Assembly (NCBI RefSeq): GCF_003594915.1
Contig: NZ_QZCS01000009.1
Location: 62,001-126,000 of the forward strand
DNA length: 64,000 nucleotides
Reading direction: 5' to 3'
Source: Enterobacter chuandaensis
Lineage (GTDB): Bacteria; Pseudomonadota; Gammaproteobacteria; Enterobacterales; Enterobacteriaceae
Shown: positions 47,140 to 55,902 of the stretch, piece by piece
How positions within the stretch are numbered: the stretch's first letter is position 1
How the letters are laid out: every line of letters begins with the position of its first letter
Notes under the pieces: generated by a model
Told to the model about the DNA's origin: nothing
The model's input: the letters and a program-made list of their open reading frames with translations, nothing else
Database searches by the model: none
Program-made: the position numbers and the translations under genes

Positions 47140-47633
47140 GCCACCACCCCGCCAGCCGTGCGCCAGACAGTGACCAGCTTTTCGAGACTGTGCTCGCGCT
47201 GGCCGTAACCGGCACCCGGTAATGACGCCCAGATATTGCGACAACGGGAAACAGCACGCTCAATACGCCCCGCCCGGATATCGTCAATAGCACCGCGCTC
47301 CCGGATTAACTGGATCGCGAGCTTGTCCTGCGACAGTGGACTGAAATCAGGTAACGAGAGCTGTTTTTTATAGTGCGGCCAGAACAGATAAAGCTGCTGG
47401 TAACGCCCCGATGCCGTGGATTTCTCACCACGGCGATTAAACACTTTCGGTGGTCGGCCATGTGCGAAAGGGTGGTCGCTGTAATCGGTGAAAATCTCTG
47501 GCTTACCATCAAGACCGGTGACAATGACGTCATAGCCACGGTTTTTCGTCAGCGGATGGTTCGCTGTTCCTTCGGAATACGCCAGCATGTCCAGAAAGGC
47601 GGCGATATTCTGGTGAGTATTAATGACCGGCAT
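47136..47633 (-). CDS. K: Endolysin K (lambda R-type transglycosylase)
   Basis: A 165-aa protein, the P2 K size. It resembles lambda R: FLDMLAYSEGT with catalytic Glu21, GYDVIVTG, FTDYSDHP, STASGRYQQLYLFWPHYKKQL and NIWASLPGAGYGQREH. It cleaves peptidoglycan glycan strands. ATG 47633 has GGGAAA upstream and overlaps the holin end by 14 bp. Confidence 0.94.
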   Translation of the reverse strand: MPVINTHQNIAAFLDMLAYSEGTANHPLTKNRGYDVIVTGLDGKPEIFTDYSDHPFAHGRPPKVFNRRGEKSTASGRYQQLYLFWPHYKKQLSLPDFSPLSQDKLAIQLIRERGAIDDIRAGRIERAVSRCRNIWASLPGAGYGQREHSLEKLVTVWRTAGGVVA

Positions 47634-47916
47634 CGTCTTCCCCTTTCTGTGACTTAAAGCGGCGCTGTATGGCGATTTCCACCACCTGATAACCGGCAAT
47701 ACCGAGCATGGATCCAATCCCGCACACGGCAGGCAGTGACATATCAGGAAACTGCACCAGAACAACACCGGCGACCATCGAAACGAAACCGCCGAGCAGC
47801 ATGCGTCCGACAAACAGGCGCGGGGTGATGGGCTCACCACCTGCCAGCACTTTCCCGACAACAATCATCACGCCAATCACAAACAGTGACAGGACGCCTT
47901 TTTCCCCTTCTGTCAT
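47620..47916 (-). CDS. Y: Holin Y
   Basis: A 98-aa protein with about three hydrophobic segments (LSLFVIGVMIVVGKVLAG, FVGRMLLGGFVSMVAGVVLVQF, AVCGIGSMLGIAGYQVVEIAI) and a charged C-terminus (QRRFKSQKGEDD), as in class I phage holins. It lies between X and endolysin K as in P2. Confidence 0.85.
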   Translation of the reverse strand: MTEGEKGVLSLFVIGVMIVVGKVLAGGEPITPRLFVGRMLLGGFVSMVAGVVLVQFPDMSLPAVCGIGSMLGIAGYQVVEIAIQRRFKSQKGEDDAGH

Positions 47917-47919
47917 GGT

Positions 47920-48123
47920 TTACTCCCAAAGATTGATAGTGTTAGTTACTGGTGAAGACGGCACATGGGGCAGGTCAATCTCGGTACCATGCGGCAGAAT
48001 GACTCCCAGCTCAGACAGACCCGGATTAGCCTGCAGCACCGTCTCGACCACGCCCTCAGTGCGCCCGTAATACCGGGCGCAAATCGCATCGAGGGTGTCG
48101 CCCTGCATTGCCCTGACTTTCAT
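47920..48123 (-). CDS. X: Tail protein X
   Basis: A 67-aa LysM-like protein, the P2 gpX size: MKVRAMQGDTLDAICARYYGRTEGVVETVLQANPGL and HGTEIDLP. It is a tail/baseplate component. ATG 48123 shares a base with the L stop. Confidence 0.94.
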   Translation of the reverse strand: MKVRAMQGDTLDAICARYYGRTEGVVETVLQANPGLSELGVILPHGTEIDLPHVPSSPVTNTINLWE

Positions 48124-48629
48124 CAGAGCTGACCCACTATGCAGCGCGGCTTGTCCTGCAGACGCGCAACTGACCAGCGCATATCCCGCCACAGGTCATC
48201 AATGGTGGTTTCCACACTGTCGGCTTTTTTGTCACCCTTGCCGGTGGCCTCAACGCCGCGATAACGCTCATACAGGGTGGCGGTCGCCATCGCCGTCACG
48301 GCGCTGAGGTAGTGGAAAACGCGCACATTCTCGCCGTCGATTTCCTCGGCAGGCACGTCGGCCAGTTGCTTAAACCCGGCGGCAGTCTGGCGCAGCCGGT
48401 AGTCGTAAAGCTCCGCATTGGTCTCGGCCATGCCGGTCTTGATGGCATTGCGCAGGCGCGCATCGGAAACCGTCTGCTCAAGGCGCATCAGTTCGCGCAC
48501 GCGCTTCGGATCCACATCAGGGAAAAAGAACGTGTTTTTAATCACTGCACCGCCCGTCTCCGGTGCGGGAATCACCACGCCCGGTACGTCCTGCGGTTCA
48601 TCGGGCTGGTTCAGTATCACTGTCGTCAT
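48123..48629 (-). CDS. L: Head completion protein L
   Basis: A 168-aa P2 gpL family protein with FFPDVDPKRVRELMRLEQTVSDARLRNAI and VETTIDDLWRDMRWSVARLQDKPRC. It closes the head for tail joining. Confidence 0.95.
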   Translation of the reverse strand: MTTVILNQPDEPQDVPGVVIPAPETGGAVIKNTFFFPDVDPKRVRELMRLEQTVSDARLRNAIKTGMAETNAELYDYRLRQTAAGFKQLADVPAEEIDGENVRVFHYLSAVTAMATATLYERYRGVEATGKGDKKADSVETTIDDLWRDMRWSVARLQDKPRCIVGQL

Positions 48630-48717
48630 GACAACCTCATCAGGTTGGGCGGTGGACGCCGGTCGCCGTCAGGTCTTTGCCTGCTTTGACCGGCGTGCCG
48701 CCCGGCTCGGGGAGCGT

Positions 48718-49470
48718 TCAGTTAACCGGCGGTTTTGCCGCCTTTGGTGGACGCCCGCGCTTTGCTGCCGGTTTGCTGGCAGGTTTGCGCGTGCGCGGTT
48801 TAGTCGTTTTACGGGGTGCGGCCTCTGGCTTTGGCTTCAATGCCCGTTCCAGTCGCTCAATCTCCTTGCGCACACCGGCATTGCGGTCGAGCTGCATCGC
48901 GCGCTGAAACTGCGCCAGCGCCTCGGCATTCATACCGGCATCACGCAGGGTCAGGCCAGTCACCTTATGCAGACGGGCACGCACCATATCGGGAACGTCA
49001 GCGCCGTCGGTCAGATCGATAGTGGTCTGCAGCCAGGAAAGGTCGACAGACTCACCGGCATCGCGCAGACGCTGCGCGGCAAGCGCCACTTCCTCAACCA
49101 GCATGTAAGGTGTTGTGCGGCGATGGTCAGAGGTGAGGCCGTATTTCAGCGCGTAGGGGGCAATTTCCAGCGCGCCAGCGATATCACCGGCATCGAGACG
49201 CCACAGCATGACGGTCATGACAATGTCATCCTGCGCACCACGGCCATCAGCCAGCACACCGGCGACCCACGGCGCATAGAACGGCAGCAGCTCGCGCTTT
49301 TTCTCGGCTTTACGTTCGTTTGAACGGATGTTTTTTAACGTGCGGCGGTCATCGGCCAGCTTAACCAGCATCTGCTCATAGGCGGTTGCATGGCGCAGCG
49401 GGGCTTGCTCCCGCTGCGCGGTTTGAGAGGCCGAGACCCGCATCATGTGACGCTGTGCGGGGCTCGTCAT
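48718..49470 (-). CDS. M: Terminase small/endonuclease subunit M
   Basis: A 250-aa P2 gpM family protein: SPAQRHMMRVSASQTAQRE at the N-terminus, FYAPWVAGVLADGRGAQDDIVMTVMLWRLDAGD in the middle and a basic AT-hook-like tail (KPRTRKPASKPAAKRGRPPKAAK). With P it recognises and cuts cos DNA. Confidence 0.95.
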   Translation of the reverse strand: MTSPAQRHMMRVSASQTAQREQAPLRHATAYEQMLVKLADDRRTLKNIRSNERKAEKKRELLPFYAPWVAGVLADGRGAQDDIVMTVMLWRLDAGDIAGALEIAPYALKYGLTSDHRRTTPYMLVEEVALAAQRLRDAGESVDLSWLQTTIDLTDGADVPDMVRARLHKVTGLTLRDAGMNAEALAQFQRAMQLDRNAGVRKEIERLERALKPKPEAAPRKTTKPRTRKPASKPAAKRGRPPKAAKPPVN

Positions 49471-49473
49471 GGT

Positions 49474-50541
49474 TTAGGCTCCGCTTTCCGGTGCTGCAGG
49501 TGCGGTGAAATCGCCCAGGGTGATGTTTTCCAGCAGGCACCCGGCAGCATACGCCTCGACCACATAGTCGATATTCATCGACTCGTAGTTTTCAACGCGG
49601 TCTTTTTTCGGGTTTTCATCAATGCTGCGGCGGTGGCTCTCATCCATGAAATAGATAGAGAGGTTTTCCAGCGTGGTCACTAACACGGCATTCGCCGGGA
49701 AGTACGGCACACGCACAGCAGGCAGGTTGCCGATTCGCTTCTGGCTGATGATGATATCTGCCGCGAGCGCTTCGCTGTTTTCCTGCGGCTTGTTCACCAG
49801 CGGGAAATATTTGTCGGCCAGCAGCTTACGGCCAACGATGGCAACGAGTTTCGGGTCATCCTGATAAACCTCGTCAATCAGGTTGTTGGTCGCATCCATC
49901 ACCAGCGCGTCGAGGTTCTCATAGTCGCCGTTTCGACCGACACGAATCACTGCTGAAACGACCTTACCGTCAGCGTCGGTGATGTTGCTCATCACGCGCG
50001 TCGGGGCTTCATTGCGGTATTTCTGCAGCCAGCCGACGGCCACATCCTGCAGCATCGGATTTTTGGTGCGGTCAGAGGTGGCGGCGCGGGTGGTACCGTT
50101 AAAACCGGCCATGATGAAATCGAGCGCCTGACGCTTGACGATGGCGTCACGGATACGGCGCTGGAAGTCCTGAAAACGCGCCCACAGGTCGAGGGTTTTA
50201 TATTTCAGATGGAAGTCAAAGTTAATCTGGTCGCACTCGTACTTGTTGGACTCAAGCGCGGTAAAGTCTGCGGTCTTACGCTCATCATCACCCGAAGTGT
50301 CGGTCGTGCTGGCGATAGTACCGGTCACACCAACGCCGATTTTCTCACCTTTCATTTCTGCGACCGGCAGGATATTAATCGTCTGCAGAAACGCGGATGA
50401 CTCCTGCACTTTGTTCATCAGCGTTTGCGTGACGGACGGCTCGACGGTGAATTTTTTACTGACATCATCAGTGCTGATGCCGTTCAGCTCAGCGACGCGG
50501 GTCAGATAGGCATTGAACTTAAAACGGGTTTCCGGGCGCAT
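49474..50541 (-). CDS. N: Major capsid protein N
   Basis: A 355-aa HK97-fold P2 gpN family protein with MRPETRFKFNAYLTRVAELNGI, KYKTLDLWARFQDFQRRI, and AYAAGCLLENITLGDF at the end. In P2 the first 31 residues are removed by gpO; here gpO is interrupted (see the finding on gene O). Confidence 0.96.
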   Translation of the reverse strand: MRPETRFKFNAYLTRVAELNGISTDDVSKKFTVEPSVTQTLMNKVQESSAFLQTINILPVAEMKGEKIGVGVTGTIASTTDTSGDDERKTADFTALESNKYECDQINFDFHLKYKTLDLWARFQDFQRRIRDAIVKRQALDFIMAGFNGTTRAATSDRTKNPMLQDVAVGWLQKYRNEAPTRVMSNITDADGKVVSAVIRVGRNGDYENLDALVMDATNNLIDEVYQDDPKLVAIVGRKLLADKYFPLVNKPQENSEALAADIIISQKRIGNLPAVRVPYFPANAVLVTTLENLSIYFMDESHRRSIDENPKKDRVENYESMNIDYVVEAYAAGCLLENITLGDFTAPAAPESGA

Positions 50542-50617
50542 AGTATTTCCTGTTTGAATTTATCGGTTAGTCACTGCATCGGGCGGGGTTGCCGCCCGGT
50601 TTCGGGTTTGCGGCTTA

Positions 50618-51472
50618 TCAGCAGTCGGTCAGCAGCTCATCGCCACCACCGCCGCTGGCTTTCGTGCGTCGCGGCTGGCTGAAACTTTCGGTTTTATCGA
50701 GGGTGGTTTTCAGGGCGGAAAATGCCTGGCTGGTTTCTTCAACCTTGCCGGTCAGTTCCTGTTTGAAGGTGGCAAGCGCGGTTTCCATATCGGAAAGACG
50801 CTTATCCTGCGCAGTGAGGTTGGTCTGCACATGCTCGCTGACGGCGGTCACCGCCTCATGCACATCATTCATGCGCGCATCGTCGCTGACCTGTTTACGG
50901 CTGAAAATGGCTTTCACCTTGTCAGTCAGGGCGGTAAATACCGTTTCCGGCTGGTCTTCAAACTCAAGCTCTGCAAGCGTTGCCGCTGAAATCAGGTTTT
51001 CAGGATTAGCTTTAAAGCGGTTAAGCGGGTTGTGTTTTGCATTGCGACAGAATTCGAGGTATTCGGTGCCGAGGCTTGCCGGGTCATCAGTCACAGCCAG
51101 ACCAACGAGATATCATTTGCCGCTGTTGCTGAAATTCGGCGCAATTTCCATTGAGGTATAAACCTTCTGGAGTGCCTTATTCATTGCGACTAAATCGTCG
51201 GATGGGCTGATTTTTGCGAACAGTGCCAGCTTTCCGTTAAGCGCGGAGTCATCTTCGATTTTCTCCGCTTTCAGTTCGACCACATCGCCATAGCGTTTGA
51301 ACGGGCTATCAGGAAACACGCTTTTGATGTGCTCAAGATTGATGCGGCAACCGTAGACGCGCGGGTCAAACGTGTCGGCCATTTCCTGAATATCACTGGC
51401 GCTGATAATGCGCCCGTCGCAGGTATCACCCTCGACGCCGATGCGAAAGAATTTTGAGACTTTTTTTGCCAT
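50618..51472 (-). pseudogene. O: Capsid scaffold/protease gene O, interrupted by an in-frame TGA
   Basis: The two parts are in the same reading frame. The first 119 codons encode the protease domain with the P2 catalytic triad Asp19, His48 and Ser107, ending NFSNSGK then TGA at 51113-51115. Reading past the stop gives YLVGLAVTDDPASLGTEYLEF, as in P2 gpO, where the stop position is Cys. The rest (to 50618) is the scaffold domain with its coiled coil and end GGGGDELLTDC. Intact length would be about 284 aa, the P2 size. A GTG at 51094, 19 bp after the stop, could restart translation of the scaffold alone. It could also be a sequencing error or a readthrough codon. Confidence 0.88.
51113..51472 (-). 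CDS. O: Gene O fragment: N-terminal protease domain
   Basis: A 119-aa product that would be made if TGA terminates. It begins MAKKVSKFFRIGVEGDTC and retains Asp19, His48 and Ser107. It lacks the end of the protease fold and the whole scaffold domain, so it may be inactive or act separately from the scaffold. Confidence 0.6.
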   Translation of the reverse strand: MAKKVSKFFRIGVEGDTCDGRIISASDIQEMADTFDPRVYGCRINLEHIKSVFPDSPFKRYGDVVELKAEKIEDDSALNGKLALFAKISPSDDLVAMNKALQKVYTSMEIAPNFSNSGK

Positions 51473-51637
51473 TGTCAGGAGTCCTGAGGTTAGGGTTACT
51501 GGTCAACGCCAGTTTCCAGACTCCGGGCACGCCAGACCACTAACGACGGCTGGACAATCGCCCACACAACAGCACCTTAGCGAATCACTGACGGCCATTA
51601 AGTAGCCTTGCCCTGAATCCACTACGGCGAGGCATCA

Positions 51638-53407
51638 ATGACCATTTCCACCGATACAACCTTGTTGCATGACCCGCGACGACAGGCATCGCTGCTTTAC
51701 TGGCAGGGCTTTTCCGTGCCACAGATTGCCGAAATGCTGCAGGTCAAGCGCCCGACCGTGCAGAGCTGGAAGCAGCGCGACGGCTGGGACGGCATCGCGC
51801 CGATTTCCCGCGTTGAAAGCAGCCTTGAGGCCAGGCTGATTCAGCTCATCGCCAAGCCGCAAAAGACAGGCGGCGATTTCAAAGAGATTGACCTGCTCGG
51901 ACGGCAGATTGAACGGCTGGCGCGCGTCAACCGCTATAGCCAGACCGGCAACGAGGCCGACCTTAACCCCAACGTCGCCAACCGCAACAAAGGGGAGCGC
52001 AAAAAGCCGAAAAAGAATTTTTTCAGCGACGAGGCTATCGAGAAACTGGAAGAATTATTTTTCGACCAGTCTTTCGAGTACCAGTTGCAGTGGTATCGCG
52101 CAGGACTGGCGCACCGTATTCGCGACATTCTCAAATCCCGCCAGATTGGCGCGACGTTCTATTTCTCCCGCGAGGCGCTGCTGCGCGCGCTCAAAACCGG
52201 CCATAACCAGATATTTTTATCAGCCAGTAAAACGCAGGCTTACGTGTTCCGCGAATACATCATCCAGTTTGCGCGACTGGTCGACGTTGACCTGACCGGC
52301 GACCCGATTGTCATCGGCAACAACGGCGCAAAACTGATTTTTCTCGGCACCAATTCCAACACCGCGCAGAGCCATAACGGCGACCTGTATGTCGATGAAA
52401 TATTCTGGATCCCGAACTTTCAGAAACTGCGCAAAGTCGCCTCGGGCATGGCATCGCAGAAGCACCTGCGCTCAACCTACTTTTCGACCCCCTCAACACT
52501 GGCGCACGGGGCTTACCCCTTCTGGTCGGGTGAGCTGTTCAACAAGGGGCGCGCCAGTGCCGCTGACCGCATCGAAATCGACATCAGTCACCGCGCGCTC
52601 GCCGGTGGTAAGCTCTGCGACGATGGCCAGTGGCGGCAGATTGTCACCATTGAGGACGCCCTTGCCGGGGGCTGCACCCTGTTCGACCTCGACCAGCTCA
52701 AACGCGAAAACAGTGATGATGATTTTAAGAACCTGTTTATGTGCGAGTTTGTCGACGATAAGGCATCGGTATTCCCGTTCGAGGAGCTGCAGCGCTGCAT
52801 GGTCGATGTGATGGAAGAATGGGAGGACTTTGCCCCGTTCGCCGACCATCCTTTCGGTTCTCGCCCGGTCTGGATTGGCTACGACCCGTCGCACACTGGC
52901 GACAGTGCCGGATGTGTCGTGCTCGCACCGCCGGTGGTCTCGGGTGGCAAGTTCCGCATGCTGGAGCGCCACCAGTGGAAAGGCATGGACTTTGCCGCGC
53001 AGGCAGAGGGCATCCGCAAACTGACCGAGAAATACAACGTCGAATACATCGGCATTGACGCAACCGGCCTCGGTCTGGGCGTATTCCAGTTGGTTCGCTC
53101 ATTCTACCCGGCGGCACGCGGCATCCGTTACACACCTGAAATGAAAACCGCGATGGTGCTCAAGGCAAAAGACACCATTCGCCGTGGCTGTCTGGAGTAC
53201 GACGCCGGGGCAACCGACGTCACGCAGTCGTTTATGTCGATTCGCAAAACCATGACCAGCAGCGGGCGCAGTGCCACCTACGAGGCCAGTCGCACCGAGG
53301 AAGCCAGTCACGCCGATATCGCATGGGCGACCATGCACGCCCTGTTAAACGAACCGCTTTCTGCCGGTAGCGGCATGCAGCCTAAATCAATTCTGGAGTT
53401 CAACTAA
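51638..53407 (+). CDS. P: Terminase large (ATPase) subunit P
   Basis: A 589-aa P2 gpP family terminase. An N-terminal HTH (LLYWQGFSVPQIAEMLQVKRPTVQSWKQRDGW) is followed by the ATPase (QIFLSASKTQAYVFREYI as Walker A region, GDLYVDEIFWI as Walker B) and a nuclease domain (WIGYDPSHTGDSAG, EYIGIDATGLG). It starts 166 bp from the divergent gene O, whose gap must hold both late promoters; no perfect TGT-N12-ACA box is visible there. Confidence 0.96.
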   Translation: MTISTDTTLLHDPRRQASLLYWQGFSVPQIAEMLQVKRPTVQSWKQRDGWDGIAPISRVESSLEARLIQLIAKPQKTGGDFKEIDLLGRQIERLARVNRYSQTGNEADLNPNVANRNKGERKKPKKNFFSDEAIEKLEELFFDQSFEYQLQWYRAGLAHRIRDILKSRQIGATFYFSREALLRALKTGHNQIFLSASKTQAYVFREYIIQFARLVDVDLTGDPIVIGNNGAKLIFLGTNSNTAQSHNGDLYVDEIFWIPNFQKLRKVASGMASQKHLRSTYFSTPSTLAHGAYPFWSGELFNKGRASAADRIEIDISHRALAGGKLCDDGQWRQIVTIEDALAGGCTLFDLDQLKRENSDDDFKNLFMCEFVDDKASVFPFEELQRCMVDVMEEWEDFAPFADHPFGSRPVWIGYDPSHTGDSAGCVVLAPPVVSGGKFRMLERHQWKGMDFAAQAEGIRKLTEKYNVEYIGIDATGLGLGVFQLVRSFYPAARGIRYTPEMKTAMVLKAKDTIRRGCLEYDAGATDVTQSFMSIRKTMTSSGRSATYEASRTEEASHADIAWATMHALLNEPLSAGSGMQPKSILEFN

Positions 53408-53408
53408 A

Positions 53409-54455
53409 ATGGGTAAGCAAAAATCCCGCAAAGCCGCCGCGCAGAAAACACGCGCACCACAGCAACTGAAAGCCAGCGCACCGCAAAAAATGGAAGCGTT
53501 CACCTTCGGTGAGCCAGTTCCGGTGCTCGATAAGCGCGACATTCTGGATTATGTCGAGTGCATCAGTAACGGCAAATGGTACGAGCCGCCGGTCAGCTTT
53601 TCCGGGCTGGCAAAGAGCCTGCGCTCTGCCGTGCATCACAGCTCACCGATTTACGTTAAACGCAACGTGCTCGCGAGCACCTACATTCCGCACCCGCTGC
53701 TGTCCCGTCAGGATTTCAGCCGTTTTGCGCTCGACTATCTGGTTTTCGGCAACGCTTTTCTTGAGCAGCGCCACAGCGTCACCGGCCAGTTAATTAAGCT
53801 GCTGGCCTCACCGGCCAAGTACACCCGGCGCGGGGTCGATGATTCGATTTTCTGGTTTGTAGAAAACTTTACTCAGCCGCATGAGTTCGCACCTGACACC
53901 GTGTTTCACCTGCTGGAGCCTGACATTAATCAGGAAATTTACGGTCTGCCGGAATATCTCAGCGCGCTTAATTCTGCCTGGCTGAATGAATCCGCAACGC
54001 TGTTTCGCCGCAAGTATTACCAGAACGGCGCGCACGCGGGTTACATCATGTATGTGACTGACCCGGCGCAGAGCGCGACCGACGTCGAATCGCTACGCGA
54101 GGCGATGCGTAACTCGAAAGGGCTCGGCAACTTTAAGAACCTGTTTTTCTACGCCCCCGGCGGAAAACCGGACGGCATCAAAATCGTGCCACTGAGCGAG
54201 GTCGCCACAAAGGATGACTTTTTCAACATCAAGAAAGCCAGTGCCGCCGACCTGATGGATGCGCACCGCGTACCGTTCCAGCTAATGGGCGGCAAGCCCG
54301 AGAATATCGGCTCACTCGGTGACGTTGAGAAGGTGGCAAAGGTATTTGTGCGTAACGAGCTGTCGCCGCTGCAGGACAGGTTCAGGGAGGTAAACGACTG
54401 GCTCGGCATGGAGGTCATCAGGTTCAAAGAGTACACCCTCGATAACCCGGAATAA
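53409..54455 (+). CDS. Q: Portal protein Q
   Basis: A 348-aa P2 gpQ family portal: a basic N-terminus (GKQKSRKAAAQKTRAPQQ), FTFGEPVPVLDKRDILDYVEC, PLLSRQDFSRFALDYLVFGNAFLEQ and MGGKPENIGSLGDVEKVAKVF. It forms the dodecameric DNA entry ring. It begins one base after the P stop and ends on an intrinsic terminator. Confidence 0.96.
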   Translation: MGKQKSRKAAAQKTRAPQQLKASAPQKMEAFTFGEPVPVLDKRDILDYVECISNGKWYEPPVSFSGLAKSLRSAVHHSSPIYVKRNVLASTYIPHPLLSRQDFSRFALDYLVFGNAFLEQRHSVTGQLIKLLASPAKYTRRGVDDSIFWFVENFTQPHEFAPDTVFHLLEPDINQEIYGLPEYLSALNSAWLNESATLFRRKYYQNGAHAGYIMYVTDPAQSATDVESLREAMRNSKGLGNFKNLFFYAPGGKPDGIKIVPLSEVATKDDFFNIKKASAADLMDAHRVPFQLMGGKPENIGSLGDVEKVAKVFVRNELSPLQDRFREVNDWLGMEVIRFKEYTLDNPE

Positions 54456-54464
54456 CTCCCCCTC

Positions 54465-54488
54465 AAGCCGCCATTATGGCGGTTTTTT
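54465..54488 (+). terminator. Intrinsic terminator after Q
   Basis: Stem CCGCCA/TGGCGG with a 3-nt loop, followed by TTTTTT. Confidence 0.88.
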
Positions 54489-54632
54489 CATACCCCGCCA
54501 CCATCACGCCTCAGACGCGCCGCACGCGCACCACCACACCCAACAACCAACGAATCGAAAGCGACCATAAACGCGCCATCATGGCGCGCTCAGACGATAA
54601 TTTTTATTATTACGCACCACCTCTGGCGCGCA

Positions 54633-54651
54633 ATGCTTTCCCCGCCACGCC
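54633..54651 (-). other. cos: Phage cohesive-end site (cos)
   Basis: The minus strand reads GGCGTGGCGGGGAAAGCAT, identical as I recall it to the 19-nt cohesive end of phage 186 and close to that of P2 (GGCGAGGCGGGGAAAGCAC). The position after Q is as expected for P2-like phages. Confidence 0.88.
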
Positions 54652-54849
54652 TGCCCGCTTTATGGGTCGGTTTTAATGCAGTTGCATGACCACTCTGGAT
54701 CCGCGCCAGCTCTGGCGGCGCACGGCCAGAACGGGCAAGCCTGACGCAGGCAAAACCATGCACCTGTTGCATGCACAGCTTATTTATTGATAAATCGCCT
54801 TAAATTTACAAAAATCACGGACATTGGTTCTTTCCAAACATGATAGCCT

Positions 54850-54865
54850 CTCGATAATTATCGAG
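54850..54865. promoter_or_regulatory. Perfect 16-bp palindrome before the accessory gene
   Basis: CTCGATAATTATCGAG, 22 bp before the ATG at 54888. It could be an operator for self-control of the accessory gene, or an RNA hairpin in its leader. No T-run follows. Confidence 0.5.
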
Positions 54866-54887
54866 CCTATTTTGAACGGAGAAAGAT

Positions 54888-55829
54888 ATGCAAGGTGAAG
54901 TTGACGAACAGCAACCCAATGAGATTATGTCGGAGTTTGGATACTATCCAGTAGAAGTTAACATTGAGGCTGAAAATTTTTCTTTACTTACTTTACCCGG
55001 ACTCGCTGAGAAAGTAGAGCTCGTTAACAATGACAGAAATGTTGTTAAAGGCTGGATATACCCTGGAAACCAAGAGATATATAACTTGAAAGGTGGCATA
55101 TCCACAATGCCTTATAGTCACCGAGTATTCGGCTTGCCAAAAACACACATACTAAAATTAAAAAATGCATCCTCGTTAGAAAATCTCAACTTTGTTGTGT
55201 GGTGCCTGTCTTTTTTCAGTGGGATGAGATTAACAACAACCGATGCTGGTTTTCTAGATGCAACCCCCATCAAGCCAGCTAAGTTAACCGACTTTATTCT
55301 CGTTGGATGCTCTGAAAAAGAAGTCATAGAACTGGCTCTTAATTATATAACTAGCAAACAAAAGGATGCGCATTCCCCCAAAAGAATTGCGGCAGTAGTG
55401 CATGCACTATTTTTATCTCAAAACCCACAATACCTTTCTTTTGAAAAATTCCAGTACCTTTACATGGCACTTGATGGTTGCTTTGCTTTGTCGTGGGCTG
55501 AGCATGACAAGGCTCCTGATAAAACCCCGCCAAATCATTACAAGCGATTAAAGTGGATGTGCAAAATTTATGGGTTACAAATCCCCACATGGGTATCAGG
55601 CAAAAAAAACATTTCTGGAATCCGCAATGATAATTTCCATGAGGCTATCTTTTTTGGTCAACCGCTTGGTTTCTCCAGTATTAACAACAGTCAATATGGT
55701 AACGATATCTTGTTGCAAATGCAGGCACTGGTATGTCGCCTATTAGCGGCAATATTGTCGGTTAATGATTGCAGCTATCTCAAATCTTCGGTCAACTCAC
55801 GAGAGTACCATTCATTAAAAATAAATTAA
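54888..55829 (+). CDS. Uncharacterised accessory protein with HEPN-type R-x4-H motif
   Basis: A 313-aa protein with no named family that I can assign. It is AT-rich relative to the phage genes around it and has a good ribosome site (GGAGAAAG). Residues 1-135 look beta-rich; residues 145-295 are helical. RNDNFH at 246-251 in GIRNDNFHEAIFF is the R-x4-6-H motif of HEPN ribonucleases, flanked by helices (FEKFQYLYMALDGCFALSWAEHD before, LLQMQALVCRLLAAIL after), an architecture reminiscent of ApeA-like abortive-infection proteins. It sits in the P2 tin/old position between cos and the early genes, a known place for anti-phage genes. A defence role is inference; it could also be another kind of lysogenic conversion gene. 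Confidence 0.8.
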   Translation: MQGEVDEQQPNEIMSEFGYYPVEVNIEAENFSLLTLPGLAEKVELVNNDRNVVKGWIYPGNQEIYNLKGGISTMPYSHRVFGLPKTHILKLKNASSLENLNFVVWCLSFFSGMRLTTTDAGFLDATPIKPAKLTDFILVGCSEKEVIELALNYITSKQKDAHSPKRIAAVVHALFLSQNPQYLSFEKFQYLYMALDGCFALSWAEHDKAPDKTPPNHYKRLKWMCKIYGLQIPTWVSGKKNISGIRNDNFHEAIFFGQPLGFSSINNSQYGNDILLQMQALVCRLLAAILSVNDCSYLKSSVNSREYHSLKIN

Positions 55830-55830
55830 T

Positions 55831-55893
55831 ACTAACGCCTCGCGGTGCTCGTTGTTCAACCCCGCCAGAACTGAAAGCGAGTTTCAGCACCGG
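55831..55893 (+). repeat. Imperfect 63-bp direct repeat, copy A
   Basis: It begins ACTAACGCCT, then CTCGTTGTTCA and a CTGAAA/TTTCAG hairpin. It starts two bases after the stop of the preceding gene. It matches 56228-56290 at roughly 45 of 63 positions by eye. Confidence 0.55.
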
Positions 55894-55902
55894 CGGCGTT
55901 TG

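Larger units (their letters stand above)
54489..54887. other. Non-coding cos region
   Basis: About 400 bp with no supported gene, between the Q terminator and the accessory block. It contains the cos cut sequence, several short TTGCATG and GCGCGCC motifs that may serve terminase binding, and a perfect palindrome before the next gene. Confidence 0.75.

Noticed and set aside
51473-51637. An Ogr box for the divergent P and O promoters
   Set aside because: I searched for TGT-N12-ACA and found no match on either strand; a degenerate site may exist but cannot be supported.
54476-54676. A 66-codon ORF across the cos region
   Set aside because: It spans the Q terminator and the cos cut site, and its sequence (TPQTRRTRTTTP) looks non-coding.
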